Under the pieces are notes generated by a model. That model was given only the letters and a program-made list of their open reading frames with translations. It searched no databases and had not been told where the DNA came from. 64,000 bases of DNA, taken from NCBI GenBank assembly GCA_038049695.1, contig CP142451.1, forward strand, positions 6,198,001 to 6,262,000. Direction: 5' to 3'. This DNA is from Cinnamomum chago. Its lineage: Eukaryota > Streptophyta > Magnoliopsida > Laurales > Lauraceae. This document shows positions 46,673 to 58,112 of the stretch, one piece after another (position 1 is the first letter of the stretch; each line of letters begins with the position of its first letter). The translations under genes and the position numbers were made by a program.

Positions 46673-47401
46673 AACCTATGTAACCACAACTACTGCCTCA
46701 AGTGCATCCAGAAATGGGTTGCTCAAAGCGGTCTCTCCTGTGTTAAATGTCGTCACCTATTCCAACGAAAGTAAGAGCTAGCTAGATCCCTCATCACAGT
46801 CATTTGAATGGTCAAGACTGTGAAGTCCATCACTTTCTGCCTCCTCGAACATCTTCCATTGCCAGCGCAACCGAAAGAACCTTAATGAGGCGTTCATGAC
46901 CGGCCGAGCAAAGCATTCCAATAAGGCAAACACCTACAACTAGAAGATCTTTGTCAATATTTAGTTGGACTACTTTGGTCCAATCCTCACCAAGAACGAC
47001 TGGTGAGGAAGCAAGGCGTGTTGATTGGAGAGTCTTACAAGGACAGATCTTTCCACTGTAGGCTTGTCCTAGTCGGTGATGAATACCTTACTGCGGTGCT
47101 TCTAGTTGCACTAAAAATGGTAGGCACTCAAAGAGGTGATCTTTCCACTGTAGGCTTGTCCTAGTTGGTCATGAATACCTTACTGAGGTGCTTCTAGTTG
47201 CACTAAAAATGGTAGGCATTCAAAGAGGTGCAGGTGATGATGGCATTCAAAGAGGTACAGGTGATGATGGATTTTATACTCTTGGCCATTTGAGTTGTTA
47301 TGATGATTGATGAGGGATGAATTGGTTCCAAGTTGGCTTGCCATCTTTGTCGGAATCGGATGTCGGCATTTGGCAGAGGAGAGCTTGCCTTGAGCAACCA
47401 T
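46673..47401. pseudogene. Collapsed VIM/ORTHRUS inverted repeat in X3
   Basis: The left arm keeps RING (CNHNYCLKCIQKWVAQSG, CVKCRH) and the SRA start up to GESYKD (about 47043). Sequence then jumps to the far end of the right arm, so both SRA parts and the loop are gone. The end of the right arm is tandemly duplicated with period 92 (47046-47137, 47138-47229) and runs on to the - strand RING end (AKCRHPIPTKMAS) at about 47340-47390. What is left cannot form the long hairpin. Confidence 0.85.
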
Positions 47402-48270
47402 CACTGAAGTTCAAATCAATGGATCTCCACGCATTATTGCCTTCCTCAATATGTTGTTATATAATTTGAAAGACCGTAGCCATCACTTTGTAGCATTGAT
47501 CGACATTGATGGGAAGCGTTTCTTTCCAAAGATGGTCTTTAATGAAGAAAATTACACTTGCAATTTGTCTTCTCCATGTGTCAAAAATTGAGGTGAAACT
47601 CAGAGGTTTGGATGCTTTGCCCCATCTAGTGGTCAATTTGATAGTGGAGATGATGGATGTTTTAGAATTATACATTTCCATTCCAGATTTAAATGACCAC
47701 TGCCTTTTAGATTTGAATGAGCTTGTTGAAATGGAAGATGGAGCTGTTGATGATATTAAAGATGATCATGACTTGGTTATAAAGAGAAGGGAATGAGAGA
47801 GGATTGGAGCCTACGTCATAGATTTGAGTTTTACAGAAATTCTACGATGGCTAACTTAATCATTTTATGTGTACCCTACTCTACATTCTTTGTGTAATAT
47901 TTGAAATGAGAGAAGTGATGGTTAATTTGGTCTTGTATTTGCGTGGGTTTCGCTATATATAGGTGGTGGTGGTGGTGCAACCTATCCAAAATTTAGCTCA
48001 AGATAGATTGGAATGGAGAGACATGATTCGTGTAGCTGACCCGAACATAGTTGGGATAAGGCTGCATGGTTGTTGCAACCACTGCCCATATACAATTTCT
48101 ACCTTTTTTCTTAAGTTGCTTTTATATTATTGGCTTAAGAGTAACATAGCTGACAACTATAATTAGCTGGATACCATTCTACAGGAAAAACGTATTTACT
48201 TGCAAATTGTTGATGGAGAAGGTTTTTAAGGGCCAATTTATTTGCATAGAATAATTAACATAGGAATTTT

Positions 48271-48718
48271 ATGGCAATAGAATCAAGGGAGATGATGTGG
48301 CCAACTATGACCTATGTATCAGATCGTAGGTTAGTCAAGAAGCAACGCATCTACAAAATGAGTGTAACAGAGGTATAAATGCTAATATGAAACTATGGTA
48401 AATTAGATAAGTTACAATTAGAAGTAAGTACATTCAAAAGCATTTCAGGATAGCACCAATAAGTGATAAACGAAGAGAGACCCTTTTGGGATAGCTTGGA
48501 CATGTACGGTGCAGGCTAGCAATGATACCGATGAGGAAAAAAGACTTTTTTTATGTAAGATGATGGGCTGCCAAGAAGAAAGGAAAATGGAAGAAGCTAT
48601 GGATGAAAATAGTAAGGTTAGATTTAAAGAAGTGCAATCTATCTGAGGATTTGACCCAAGATAGATCCAAATGGAGAAAAGAAGTCATGTATCCGACCTT
48701 AACATCTTTGGGACAAGG
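48271..48718 (+). mobile_element. RTE LINE fragment (X3)
   Basis: Copy of the fragments at 21502 and 36541. The (gatgat)n tail is missing here; the copy jumps from gggacaagg to tagaagatgg. Confidence 0.7.
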
Positions 48719-50023
48719 TAGAAGATGGAAAATGAATATCCGGCCATCACCATAAGAATTTAAATGATAGGAAAGTAAATGCTCATTGACATCTGCCTTA
48801 CTTTCTTCATCCCTCACATTCTATATTTCATCCTCAACCTCTTTAATAATCTTAAAGATGTTGCTCATTTAACCATGAATTCTGCATTCAAAACCTACGT
48901 ATAATATATACATAAATAGGGCCATAAATGTTAATCTACATGGTTCCTCCTATATTTATAATTAGATCAATAAGAATCTTGTTCCTACATGTGAGTAACA
49001 AGTCTTGTTCAAATATTAAATTAATATATGATGAAATATGGATGCATCATTTGTATTTAGCATCTACGAACCTTAAGCATATATGTTAACAACTGAGGAG
49101 CTCTCCTCGCCTCTCTTAGTTCTTTCCCAATTTGGGTTTTCCATTTGGCAATGAGAATACTATAGAACGTTACTATTCTGAAACTTCAAGGTAAAGTGCA
49201 TCACAATCTGTGTCTTGCTTGATCCTACCTGTTACACTAATTATTGCACTTTAGAATGTGTTGAATTTGAGACAAAAGATTTCATGATTTTTACATTTTT
49301 TTGTCGACTTCTGGGGCCTTTTGGAGAGATGGGTTTGGAAAGAAACCAAGAAAAATTTTGGCATTTTGAAGTAGTAAAAGATTCCATGATTATCTTCCAA
49401 CATTAGTATTAAATAAATTTTTTCTTTTACATTGTGGCCCCCTCTGAAGCAAGTTTTTTGGCTCACAATTGTTTCTATATGTGACATGAAATGATATGAA
49501 AAGAAAATCCTACTATCTACTGTGGCTTTCTTCTATCCATATTCCATACCATACATAGCTAAGGGTAAATCTTGTTTGTCCCACATGGGTGTTGGAATTA
49601 AACTCAGCAAGAACCAGTTGGGCCAGACAGTTTTTTAACACAACTTGTGTGAGGCAGCTTTGGTTAATGAGTTCCCAACTTTGTTAGTTGTAAATGTATA
49701 TAGGCATATACTACTTAGAAACTACAGGCTGGTCTTTGTTGGTTTAAGAGGGTGGAAAACTTTCTCCTATGAGCTCGTGGGGCCAACTTAGAGCATGCCC
49801 ATGAGTGGAGGGGAGGTTAGATGGAAAGGTTACCTAATGGTCCATAAGGGTCAACCAAAAAATCAGATCCATCAGATTCTGCAGCCTTTGATTTAACCGC
49901 CTTCAAGTTTAATGGCATTTGAGCAAAAAAAATTTGAGAATCCAGTGAGTGAAGAAGCTTTGATAAGTGTGGAATTGGGCCTGATGTCACATCATGAGAT
50001 CAATGCAAGAGTTCCATGGGGCC

Positions 50024-50275
50024 TTTTTTTTTTTTTTTTCCTCTTTTAGTACCCTAGCCAAGGGGGCTGGGACCCAAGAGTGAGCCTGCATACACATAGA
50101 AAGGAAGTCTACTCAAGTGGAAAGGAGGTCCACACAAGCGAGAAGAAAACCCACATGCGGGAAAGGAGCCCATACAAGTGGGAAGATGTCAAGTACACAG
50201 GGTTTGAACCCGGGGCAGCCAGGTAAGAAGTGACACTCCTTAGTTCTTACCACTCAGGTAAGGAGCCGTTCTTTA
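50024..50275 (-). mobile_element. tRNA-derived SINE-like element
   Basis: Read on the - strand it starts near 50275 with ggctccttacctgagtggtaag, a plausible Pol III A box. A good B box follows (GGTTCAAACCC, 50200-50210), and the element ends in a 16-nt A tail (T run 50024-50039). It is about 250 bp long. The A-B spacing is a little long. It sits exactly at the X3-Z3 border, and no target duplication is visible. Confidence 0.6.
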
Positions 50276-50277
50276 GA

Positions 50278-52173
50278 GGGTGTTGTTAGAGTTGAATTTT
50301 GTAGCTATATTTTTTAAGTCTTTCATCTCTTTTACGGAATGCAGGATATTTAAATGGATGTGATTAGGGTTTCTTCTAATTTGAGGACGTTGATACCTTC
50401 ATTTTGTTTTCTTTTTTTTTTTTTTGTTTTCATGTATTGGAATGACATTTCTAAGTATCTTTTCATCTCTTTTACTGAACTCAGGATAACTGAGGGTGTG
50501 AGATATGGTGAGTGCACACCTTACTTTATCCTGTAATTTGTTACTGTTTTTTAAGCTGAGAAAGGATGATGCTACTCCTGTTATTGTGTGCGCTCTGTTT
50601 TCTTTTGGATGATATTCAAAGTTTCATGTCCAGTGCAAAAGCTGGTCTAGGAAATTATTACGGATTGAATTCTCATGTGGAGACACTTCTAGTCTTTTCC
50701 CTCATTGTTATTCAACCTAACAATGATATTGTGGCAGTTATAACTGTTTGATCATTCATCAGGCAGGGCCTTCTGTGGAGATTGTGAAGGCAAGGGCCTT
50801 AAAATTGCTTCAGTAGTTCTCATTGGTACTACTAGCTTCAGTGGCCTGCAAATGGATGATCTGGGAAAAAAACAGAACTGATTATGATAGATTAAGATTT
50901 TTTCGATTTGATGGTTTTTTTTATTTGATGGTTAGGTTGACTCCTGTAATTTTTGGGTGATTACCTGTTGATTGTTGGGTCATCACAACCAACAGTTTCT
51001 CAAATTGGCCTCATTGAGGGAGGTGGATAAAAGAAGTTTTTACATATGATCCTTTCCATAGTGGTTGGTGTCCTGGATTTTTTAGTTATGTATGACAAAA
51101 GATTAGAAAAATAATTCCTACTGCACCAGTCCAGTTCCCTTATCTTGTAACTGAGTTTAATAATTCAGGTCCTCATGTTTTCAAGTTTGGGTTTATTTCC
51201 AAGAAAAGAAAAAGGGATTCAGGCAAATGGTTTTAGATCTAAATGAAAGGATGGTTTTGCATTTGTCAGTAAAAAGATTTCTGAAAGTGCCCTAGTCCAT
51301 ATAAGGGTCATTTGGATGTGAAATAAAGAAAGAGAAGAAAATGTCCACTGTAATGTTTGTCCAATGGAGAGTTTTCTCCTGAAACATGAGATATAGCCCA
51401 AGTGGTAAATGGCATCTCACTCTCACTCTCAGTGCTAGGCAGTGCAAGGAGGACAGCATATCATGACATGAACAGGAAGCACACTGGGAAGGAGCACAGA
51501 TGAAAAAACTGTGGTGGAGCAAAGGAGAAGAATACTCAAGCAGCACAGGGACAGAGAAAATACGATGGCCGACACACAACGAGCACACTAGCAAAACACC
51601 AGTAGGAGCATTAGTTTGAAATTTTATACTTTTTGATAAGATCTCTCTAAATTTCTTATTTATTAAAGTGACACTTCACTTGAATTCACCCAAACGGCCT
51701 AGGATCATTTATAGGCTGGTCGCTTAGGCTAGTTTGAGATTATGATAGTTTACAAATATTCTCCCATCCAACATGAAACAAATTTCAACAGATCTACAAG
51801 TGCTCCTGATCCTCACATGAGGTTCTCAAGATCACAGCAGTGTGGAACGTACAAAATCACAAGAGAAATCCAAATTGTATATTGTGCTTAGTCCTTCAAT
51901 ACTATAGAGTAATCAATGAATAATATTCCTTCAACCCAGATCAAATTACTACGAAAATTAAACCCATTGATTCTGTAACCTCATTAATGCTCATTAATGA
52001 GCATTACCCACTCTCTATCTCCATCTTATTTCAAACGGGGAATGATGAAGTTAACCTAATGGTTCCTCAACAATATCCACATCTTGTATTCTAAAATTTT
52101 ATTGGAAGAAAATTCTGTATACTCCACTATAATGTGTGGTTTATTTGACGAAATTCCTCTTGCACTAAGAACA
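50278..52173. repeat. Block Z, copy 3
   Basis: Matches 25171-27138, with small indels (for example the loss of about 50 bp near 51860). No gene recognised. Confidence 0.87.
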
Positions 52174-53080
52174 AGATTAGAAAAACAACACCACCACCAT
52201 GTCTCTACACTCCAAGCCAAAAATATACACCACGTGAGCTTCCTCTTCTTTGCAGCCAGCCAAACAAGATTGTGGCAGTGTTGTTTTCTTTATCATTATG
52301 GTAGTGGATTATTATTCATAGTCCACTACTTTCTATGATTGGCTTGACTGCTATTCTTTATAACATTACTCAAAAAAAAAAAAAAAAAAAAAAGGTGAAT
52401 TGGAGAATTCATATGTATACTCCTATCCTTGAAATGCCGCCGCCAATTCATATGTATACTCCTATCCTTGAAATGCGCCCCCCACCCCCACCCCCCAAAA
52501 TAAATAAAAAAATGTGCTGACTGCATATAATGAAGTACAACTCTATGGAATTCACTTGGGCCCACCTTTGATAAGTGCGACTTCTTTCACACTCTTGCAA
52601 TCTCATAAACGGGCACAAGGCCCTATTTGACACTCATTGAACTTCCGCTCCCCATTGGATTGAATTTCAAAAATTTATATGGTCAAAATACCAATAAGAT
52701 TTAAGGCTGCTAGATTAAGTACTAGTAGGATAATCTGATTAGGCTGCTTTTTTGGATGAACCTTATTCATAAGGTGACCTTTCCAATCTACTCTCTCTCT
52801 CCCACTTATAGACATGCTCTAACTGGGTTCCAATAGCTGAATTCTCATAGAAGAAAATTTTCCCCACTCACCTAAAATAATTATTTAAGAGATTCCAAAG
52901 CATTCATTCTTTTGAGAGGGATATTGGGTGGTCGGTTAGCATGCGGATGGCCGATGGTGAATCAACTTCACCCACCCTCCATTGTCAAAGTGTGTGGGTA
53001 TGTTAATCGTTAGTGGAGAAAGGCATCTTTCTTCTCTCCCATCATTCACACCTAATACTCCTTTATTCATAAATATGTAT
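52174..53080. other. Intergenic before the peroxidase gene
   Basis: AT-rich DNA. A long A run (about 52373-52393) is followed by a 39-bp tandem duplication (aattcatatgtatactccta at 52406 and 52445) and a C-rich stretch (about 52478-52497). No gene recognised. Confidence 0.5.
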
Positions 53081-53120
53081 TGTATATATATATATATATG
53101 AGAGAAGATCATTTATAAGG
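53081..53120 (+). promoter_or_regulatory. Candidate TATA region of the peroxidase gene
   Basis: A (TA)n run (tgtatatatatatatatatg, 53081-53100) and a tttataagg box (53112-53120) lie 120-160 bp before the start codon. Either could serve as a TATA box; the second has the better-looking flank. Confidence 0.4.
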
Positions 53121-53240
53121 AGAGCAGGAGAGGCTTAGTTATAACAAACCAACCAACCCACCTACCAATCCACCAAAGGTAGTTGAGTTTGTGCAAAAAA
53201 AAAAAAAAAAAACAAACAAACAAAGGTGATAATAGTTCAG

Positions 53241-56200
53241 ATGGCTAAGGTAATCAGGAAGGGCTCAGCCCCAAGCCTCTATAATTGGCTAGTTCTCTCC
53301 TTGCTCCTGCTCTTCAGATTGGGTAACCTTTTTATGCTTTGAACTTACTCTGTTTTTTTTTTTACTCTTAAACCAAGAGTCCTACAAGCATATAGAGGGT
53401 AATTTGTGCTAGTAAAGTAGAGGAAAATGGGATATAGACCAGGCTTTTGTACGGAGGCAATCTCTGACCTGACCCACCAACTTGGCTTAAACCCTACCCG
53501 ATAATTGATGGTTCAGATTGACATTTCTGACTTGATTGGTAAATGGATTGTGTTTGGGTTAAAAAAAATTATTTCTATTCCCCGAGCAAATCCAATGCGA
53601 ACCCACTCTAACTCATTGCACTATGACCCACCAACCACATGAATCTGATCTGTTAATTAAGGTTTGGATTTGGATTGAGCCTATAGCTCAAACCAGCCCA
53701 AACCCAATATGACTGGAGCAATTTTTATCCATACAGCCAACGATCCACACTTTTGGTATACGATCCATGTTCAGAAAAAAAGGAAAAAGCTATTTGATTG
53801 TAGGTCCTTAGCCATCTAATCTCAACAAATTGCTGGATTCCTCTCTTATTAACTAACTGTCAATTTTCTCAACATCAATCGAAAGTTAGGATCTTTCCCA
53901 TTTGAATGATCTTCATGATGGCCTATTATGCATTGGGGTCCATGTTATCCATAATTCGAATCACAAAAGTGTTTAAACTGAAAAAAACAGACTCTGGTTA
54001 AATTGGAGACAATTGGTTATTGTATAGTGTTACTAGAAGATTAATAAAAATGCTTATTAACTCAAGAATGGTGTTGAAGGTGAGGGTGGTCTGCAGTTGG
54101 ATTACTACTCTGAAAGTTGCCCAAGAGCTGAGGAGATCATCAAGGAGCAGGTTCAGAATTTGTATGAAAAGCATGGGAATACAGCTGTTTCCTGGGTCAG
54201 AAATCTTTTCCACGACTGCATGGTTAAGGTCTCTCTCTCTCCTTATAAATATTTAATTCGTAAAAAATCAGCTTCATTAGATGTCACTATAAATGGATAT
54301 TAATAGATGAAGTTATGATTTTTTGGATTTTGTTGGATTAGTAGCCTTCAATGCTCAGCTTGATGTCCTTTATTGCTTTTTGACAAAAAAAAATGAAAAC
54401 CCTTTTTTCCAAATTAAATTTCAAAAAGTGATGAGTTTGTGTGGTAGGATTCACTTAAGAAGTCATTTTCAAAGGTCACTAAGTCAATTAACTAATTGGG
54501 TGGGTTCAACTAACCACTCAACTGTAACTGATCAGTGTCATTTGGCTCACCCAACTCCAGGAGAGATCGAATTGCTCCTGCTGACTTGATCTTGAGGGAG
54601 CCAAATCAAGTTTTAGAACAATGGTCTGTATTGGTTCAGGCCCAAATTTTTGTACTTGTGGTGTTGGGCCTATTCAAATTTGGTTATATTTTAGTTTTGG
54701 CTTAGCCCTCTACTCATTAATAATCTTGGCATAGAGTTCATTTGACCATGAATTTTTATGTATTCTAATGCAAAATAGGCCTGAGGTACCAATATGAACA
54801 ATGTATCGTTATCCATTGACTAAGTCCGAGTTGTGGTTGATGCAGTCCTGTGATGCTTCAATTCTTCTGGTGGAGGCCAATGGCATCGTGTCTGAACAAA
54901 AGTCAGACAGAAACTTTGGAATGAGAAATTTCAAGTACATCCACACAATAAAGAGCGAACTTGAAAGCGAGTGCCCAATGACAGTTTCCTGTGCTGATAT
55001 CGTTGCTCTTTCTGCTAGAGAAGGTGTCATCATGGTATCTTCAATACACTATCTTGAGTAAATACAAGCATTTGCTGGTTCTCCTAAGTTTGGAACTCAA
55101 AAGTCAAAAAGCTTGAAACAAAGTGAGGCTTGGTTTCCACGTATTAGAAGCTATGAATGATGCACGGATACTTTAAAATGGACAATGTATGGTATCGTAT
55201 CGTATTCGATATTTCACCTTTTACGTGAAAAATCAGTATCCCTGTTGTGTATGCGACGTGTCCTTGCCGTATTTATACCGTATCTGTGCATCATAGATCA
55301 AAACCTTCTGCCATGAATATTAATTTCTAAAATGTCTCTTCACTAGAAAATATTCATGATTAGTTCTCTTATTTAGAAGAAGACCGTTCATCCATGCTTT
55401 TAAGACATGTTGCTTTCTCTCTTAACAACGGTTTAGTATGTGGGGTCTGATTTTGCCACCCCCCCTGTTTCGATTGATGCATGTGTTCTATTTGTGTTGC
55501 AGCTTGGAGGACCATACATAAGCATGAAAACAGGTAGAAGAGATAGCAAAGAAAGTTACGCGGACGTGGTCCAAGACTTCATTCCCCTGCACAATGACAC
55601 CAATGATGTAGTGCTCTCCCGTTTTCAATCCATTGGAATCGATGTTGAAGGAACGGTTGCTTTGCTTGGTCTGTCTCTCTCTTTCTCTAGAGTACAGCAT
55701 ACCTAAAAGTCGAGCCCTGAGCAACTGGATAACAGTCGGAGTTGCTTACCAACAAAGCAACCCCTGATTCTCCTCTTTGTGTGTGTGCTGGTGTCAAATG
55801 CATTGATTTACACAAGTTGTACAGGCCAGTCTTTGGGATAATCTTGAAATTTTATATATTCATGGACTGCTTTATGATAGTCTTGATGTTGTGTTGGCAA
55901 TCAATTCAGGTGCTCATTCGGTGGGCCGCGTGCACTGTGTCAATCTTGTGAACAGACTCTACCCTACCATTGATCCCACCCTTGATCCTGACTATGGTTT
56001 GTACCTCAGACGCCGCTGCCCGTCTCCACAACCTGACCCAGACGCAGTTGAATATGCGCGAAACGACAGGGAGACGCCAATGGTGCTCGATAACATGTAC
56101 TACAAGAACCTATTGAGAAACAAAGGACTCATGCTGATTGATCAGCAGCTTGTTTCTCATCCCTCTTCCTCTCCCTTTGTGGAGAATATGGCCTCTAACA

Positions 56201-56316
56201 ACTCCTACTTCCTTGATCGGTTTGCGAGCGCCATGATCTTGATGTCTGAGAACAATCCGATTACAGGCGACGCCGGTCAAGTTAGAAATGATTGTCGCTT
56301 TGTTAACCAAGGTTAA
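53241..56316 (+). CDS. Class III secretory peroxidase, peroxidase 21-like, 330 aa, five exons
   Basis: Secreted haem peroxidase of the cell wall or apoplast that oxidises phenolics with H2O2. Exons are 53241-53322, 54080-54228, 54846-55034, 55503-55668 and 55910-56316. All introns are GT..AG and the joined length is 993 nt. Residues 1 to about 28 are a signal peptide (LVLSLLLLLF-type core). Distal Arg68 and His72 lie in VRNLFHDC, followed by SCDAS instead of the usual GCDAS, as in the peroxidase 21/42 clade. Proximal His198 lies in GAHSVGRVHC. Other family marks are VSCADIVALSAREG, GGPYISMKTGRRDS, DNMYYKNLL and SENNPITGDAGQVRNDC. Overall it is closest to Arabidopsis peroxidase 21 (At2g37130) from memory. 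The extra intron just after the signal peptide is unlike the classical three-intron peroxidase gene. No defect is seen. Confidence 0.93.
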
Positions 56317-57302
56317 CATCCTCTCCAAATCAAGCTATCCTAATGTCTGGACATTAAGAAGTCTTACCCCAAACAAAAAAAAAAAAAGACTCAGCATTTG
56401 CAAGCTTTCAATCCCAAGTCTTTATGTAGGAAAAAAAAAAACTCCAGTCCCTAACCAATGTTATGTGTAAGTTGTTATCTTAGTCATCTTTCCTCCAGTT
56501 TGATAACTCTACTAATATAATCAAGTCAAGTAAAGTTGATTTTGAAGAAAGAATAAAATAAAAGTGGGTTATGATGATATTTTACTTTTAGTTGTTTGTT
56601 ATGGAATCTTTTTGACTTTTTGTATTGAAAAGTGATGTTTTTTTTTTTTGTATTTTAGTGGATAAAGGTAGTTGTTTTTTTACTTTTTCTATGAAAATGA
56701 TAGGGGGAGTTTTGAATAAAGTGCGTTTGATGTGACATCTTATCTGGAAAATAGAGACTTTACTTGACTTTGATTGTATTAGTAAAGTACCAAACTGGCC
56801 CTAATGAATTGTTGTTAAGGATTTGCTTTCAGTGACTCTCTCAAACTAGTTTGTGCTCATACAAGGTATATAGGGGTGTTTCGATAAATGCATAATATAA
56901 TATCAATAAGTTTAAATATTGTGAGATTTCATTGGTGTCCAAACAATTTACACAAATTTCAATATACCTTTGAAGTGTTTGGCAATTTATAAAAACCTCA
57001 CAAGATGATATACTGAATAAGAAATGGAATGAAAGTAATTAACTGACCCAATGCAGGACCTACTAATTTGTAATCATATGTGTTAGTAATCATGGTAGGA
57101 CCTACTATTGTTAAAAAATCACAGGATTAAATTTTAAGACCTTGAGATCCAAGCAATATTGTTTAATTAAGGTAGGTGCACCAAATGTCGATAGCCATAG
57201 TTTAATACATCTAATGGTGATTATCACGAATGGACTTATCTAGGTTTTTTTTTTTTCCGTAAAACATTATCTAATGTCAAACATCATTGATGAATCCATC
57301 TA
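56317..57302. other. Intergenic, 3' flank of the peroxidase gene
   Basis: Begins with the peroxidase 3' UTR (A runs at about 56377-56388 and 56431-56440). It is AT-rich and I see no gene or element. Confidence 0.5.
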
Positions 57303-57305
57303 TAA

Positions 57306-57587
57306 GGCCCTGTTTCATTAGTGGAATTTCTGCCAGGAATTCACAATGTCCAGGAATTCCTGGACATGACGTGACTGGTTGTCCCCTGGAATTTCTGAAT
57401 TGCATGTTTCTTTACTATCATTTCTGAATTCTAGCCAAATAAAAGGTCTTTTTTGACCTTTGGGAATCTAGGAATTCCACTTCCTATGCATTTTGGTGGA
57501 ATTCCTGGATTCTCAAGCCCAAAGGGGCTTCGAGGAATTCAGGAATTCCCAAGACAGGAATTCCTGGAATTCCAACAAAAAAACAAT
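57306..57587. mobile_element. Foldback MITE candidate rich in GGAATTCC
   Basis: Flanked by TAA on both sides (57303-57305, 57588-57590). The left end, ggccctgtttcattagtggaatt, pairs imperfectly with the reverse complement of the right end, ttgtttttttgttggaattcc. Many ggaattcc/gaattc palindromes lie in both halves. A three-base TAA duplication and a GGCC-TGTTT start fit a PIF/Harbinger (Tourist-like) MITE, with a decayed right end. Confidence 0.5.
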
Positions 57588-58112
57588 TAAGAAATGATCA
57601 TTGTGGGACAAATTTGATATTGGTAGTCATGGTAACACAAGAGAGCTATCAAATAGTGAGACCCATTTAATGATGACATAATTGCAATTACACAATTCAA
57701 TCTTGATAATTACTAAGAAACCCAGCTAATTATGATAGTATGGGACTCACCTAATGTTGGTAATTACAATGAAGGCTTCCTAGTATAACATTAGTAAGAC
57801 ACATATAATATTTATAATTAAAAAGGGCTATGTAATTGCGATATGGTTATAGGACCCCACGTTAAATTTGTAAGCATTGTGAAGCCAGTCTAATATTGGG
57901 AGTCATAGTTGCACTCCTATAAAGATCATTGATGTTAAAACTTATAATAGTAGGCCACTATAATTAATGCATGGTTTCCTATGAACTCTTAGGTATATAG
58001 GAAAAAGTTTAGAACAAAAGATTATTTTATGCAACATATCCTTGAATAATGTACTATCAAGGTTTTTAGAAGAAAGTGAGATATTTTAATATCCTTTTAC
58101 CTGATTACTATG

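Larger units (their letters stand above)
42414..50023. repeat. Block X, copy 3
   Basis: It matches X1 and X2 throughout. It is shorter mainly because the centre of the VIM inverted repeat is gone. It has five minisatellite units, an expanded poly-G run, and a right end cut at gttccatggggcc where a SINE-like element follows. Confidence 0.92.

Noticed and set aside
54020..54303. Two long overlapping frames at peroxidase exon 2
   Set aside because: Splice sites at 54079/54080 and 54228/54229 and family alignment fix the exon; the rest is intron.
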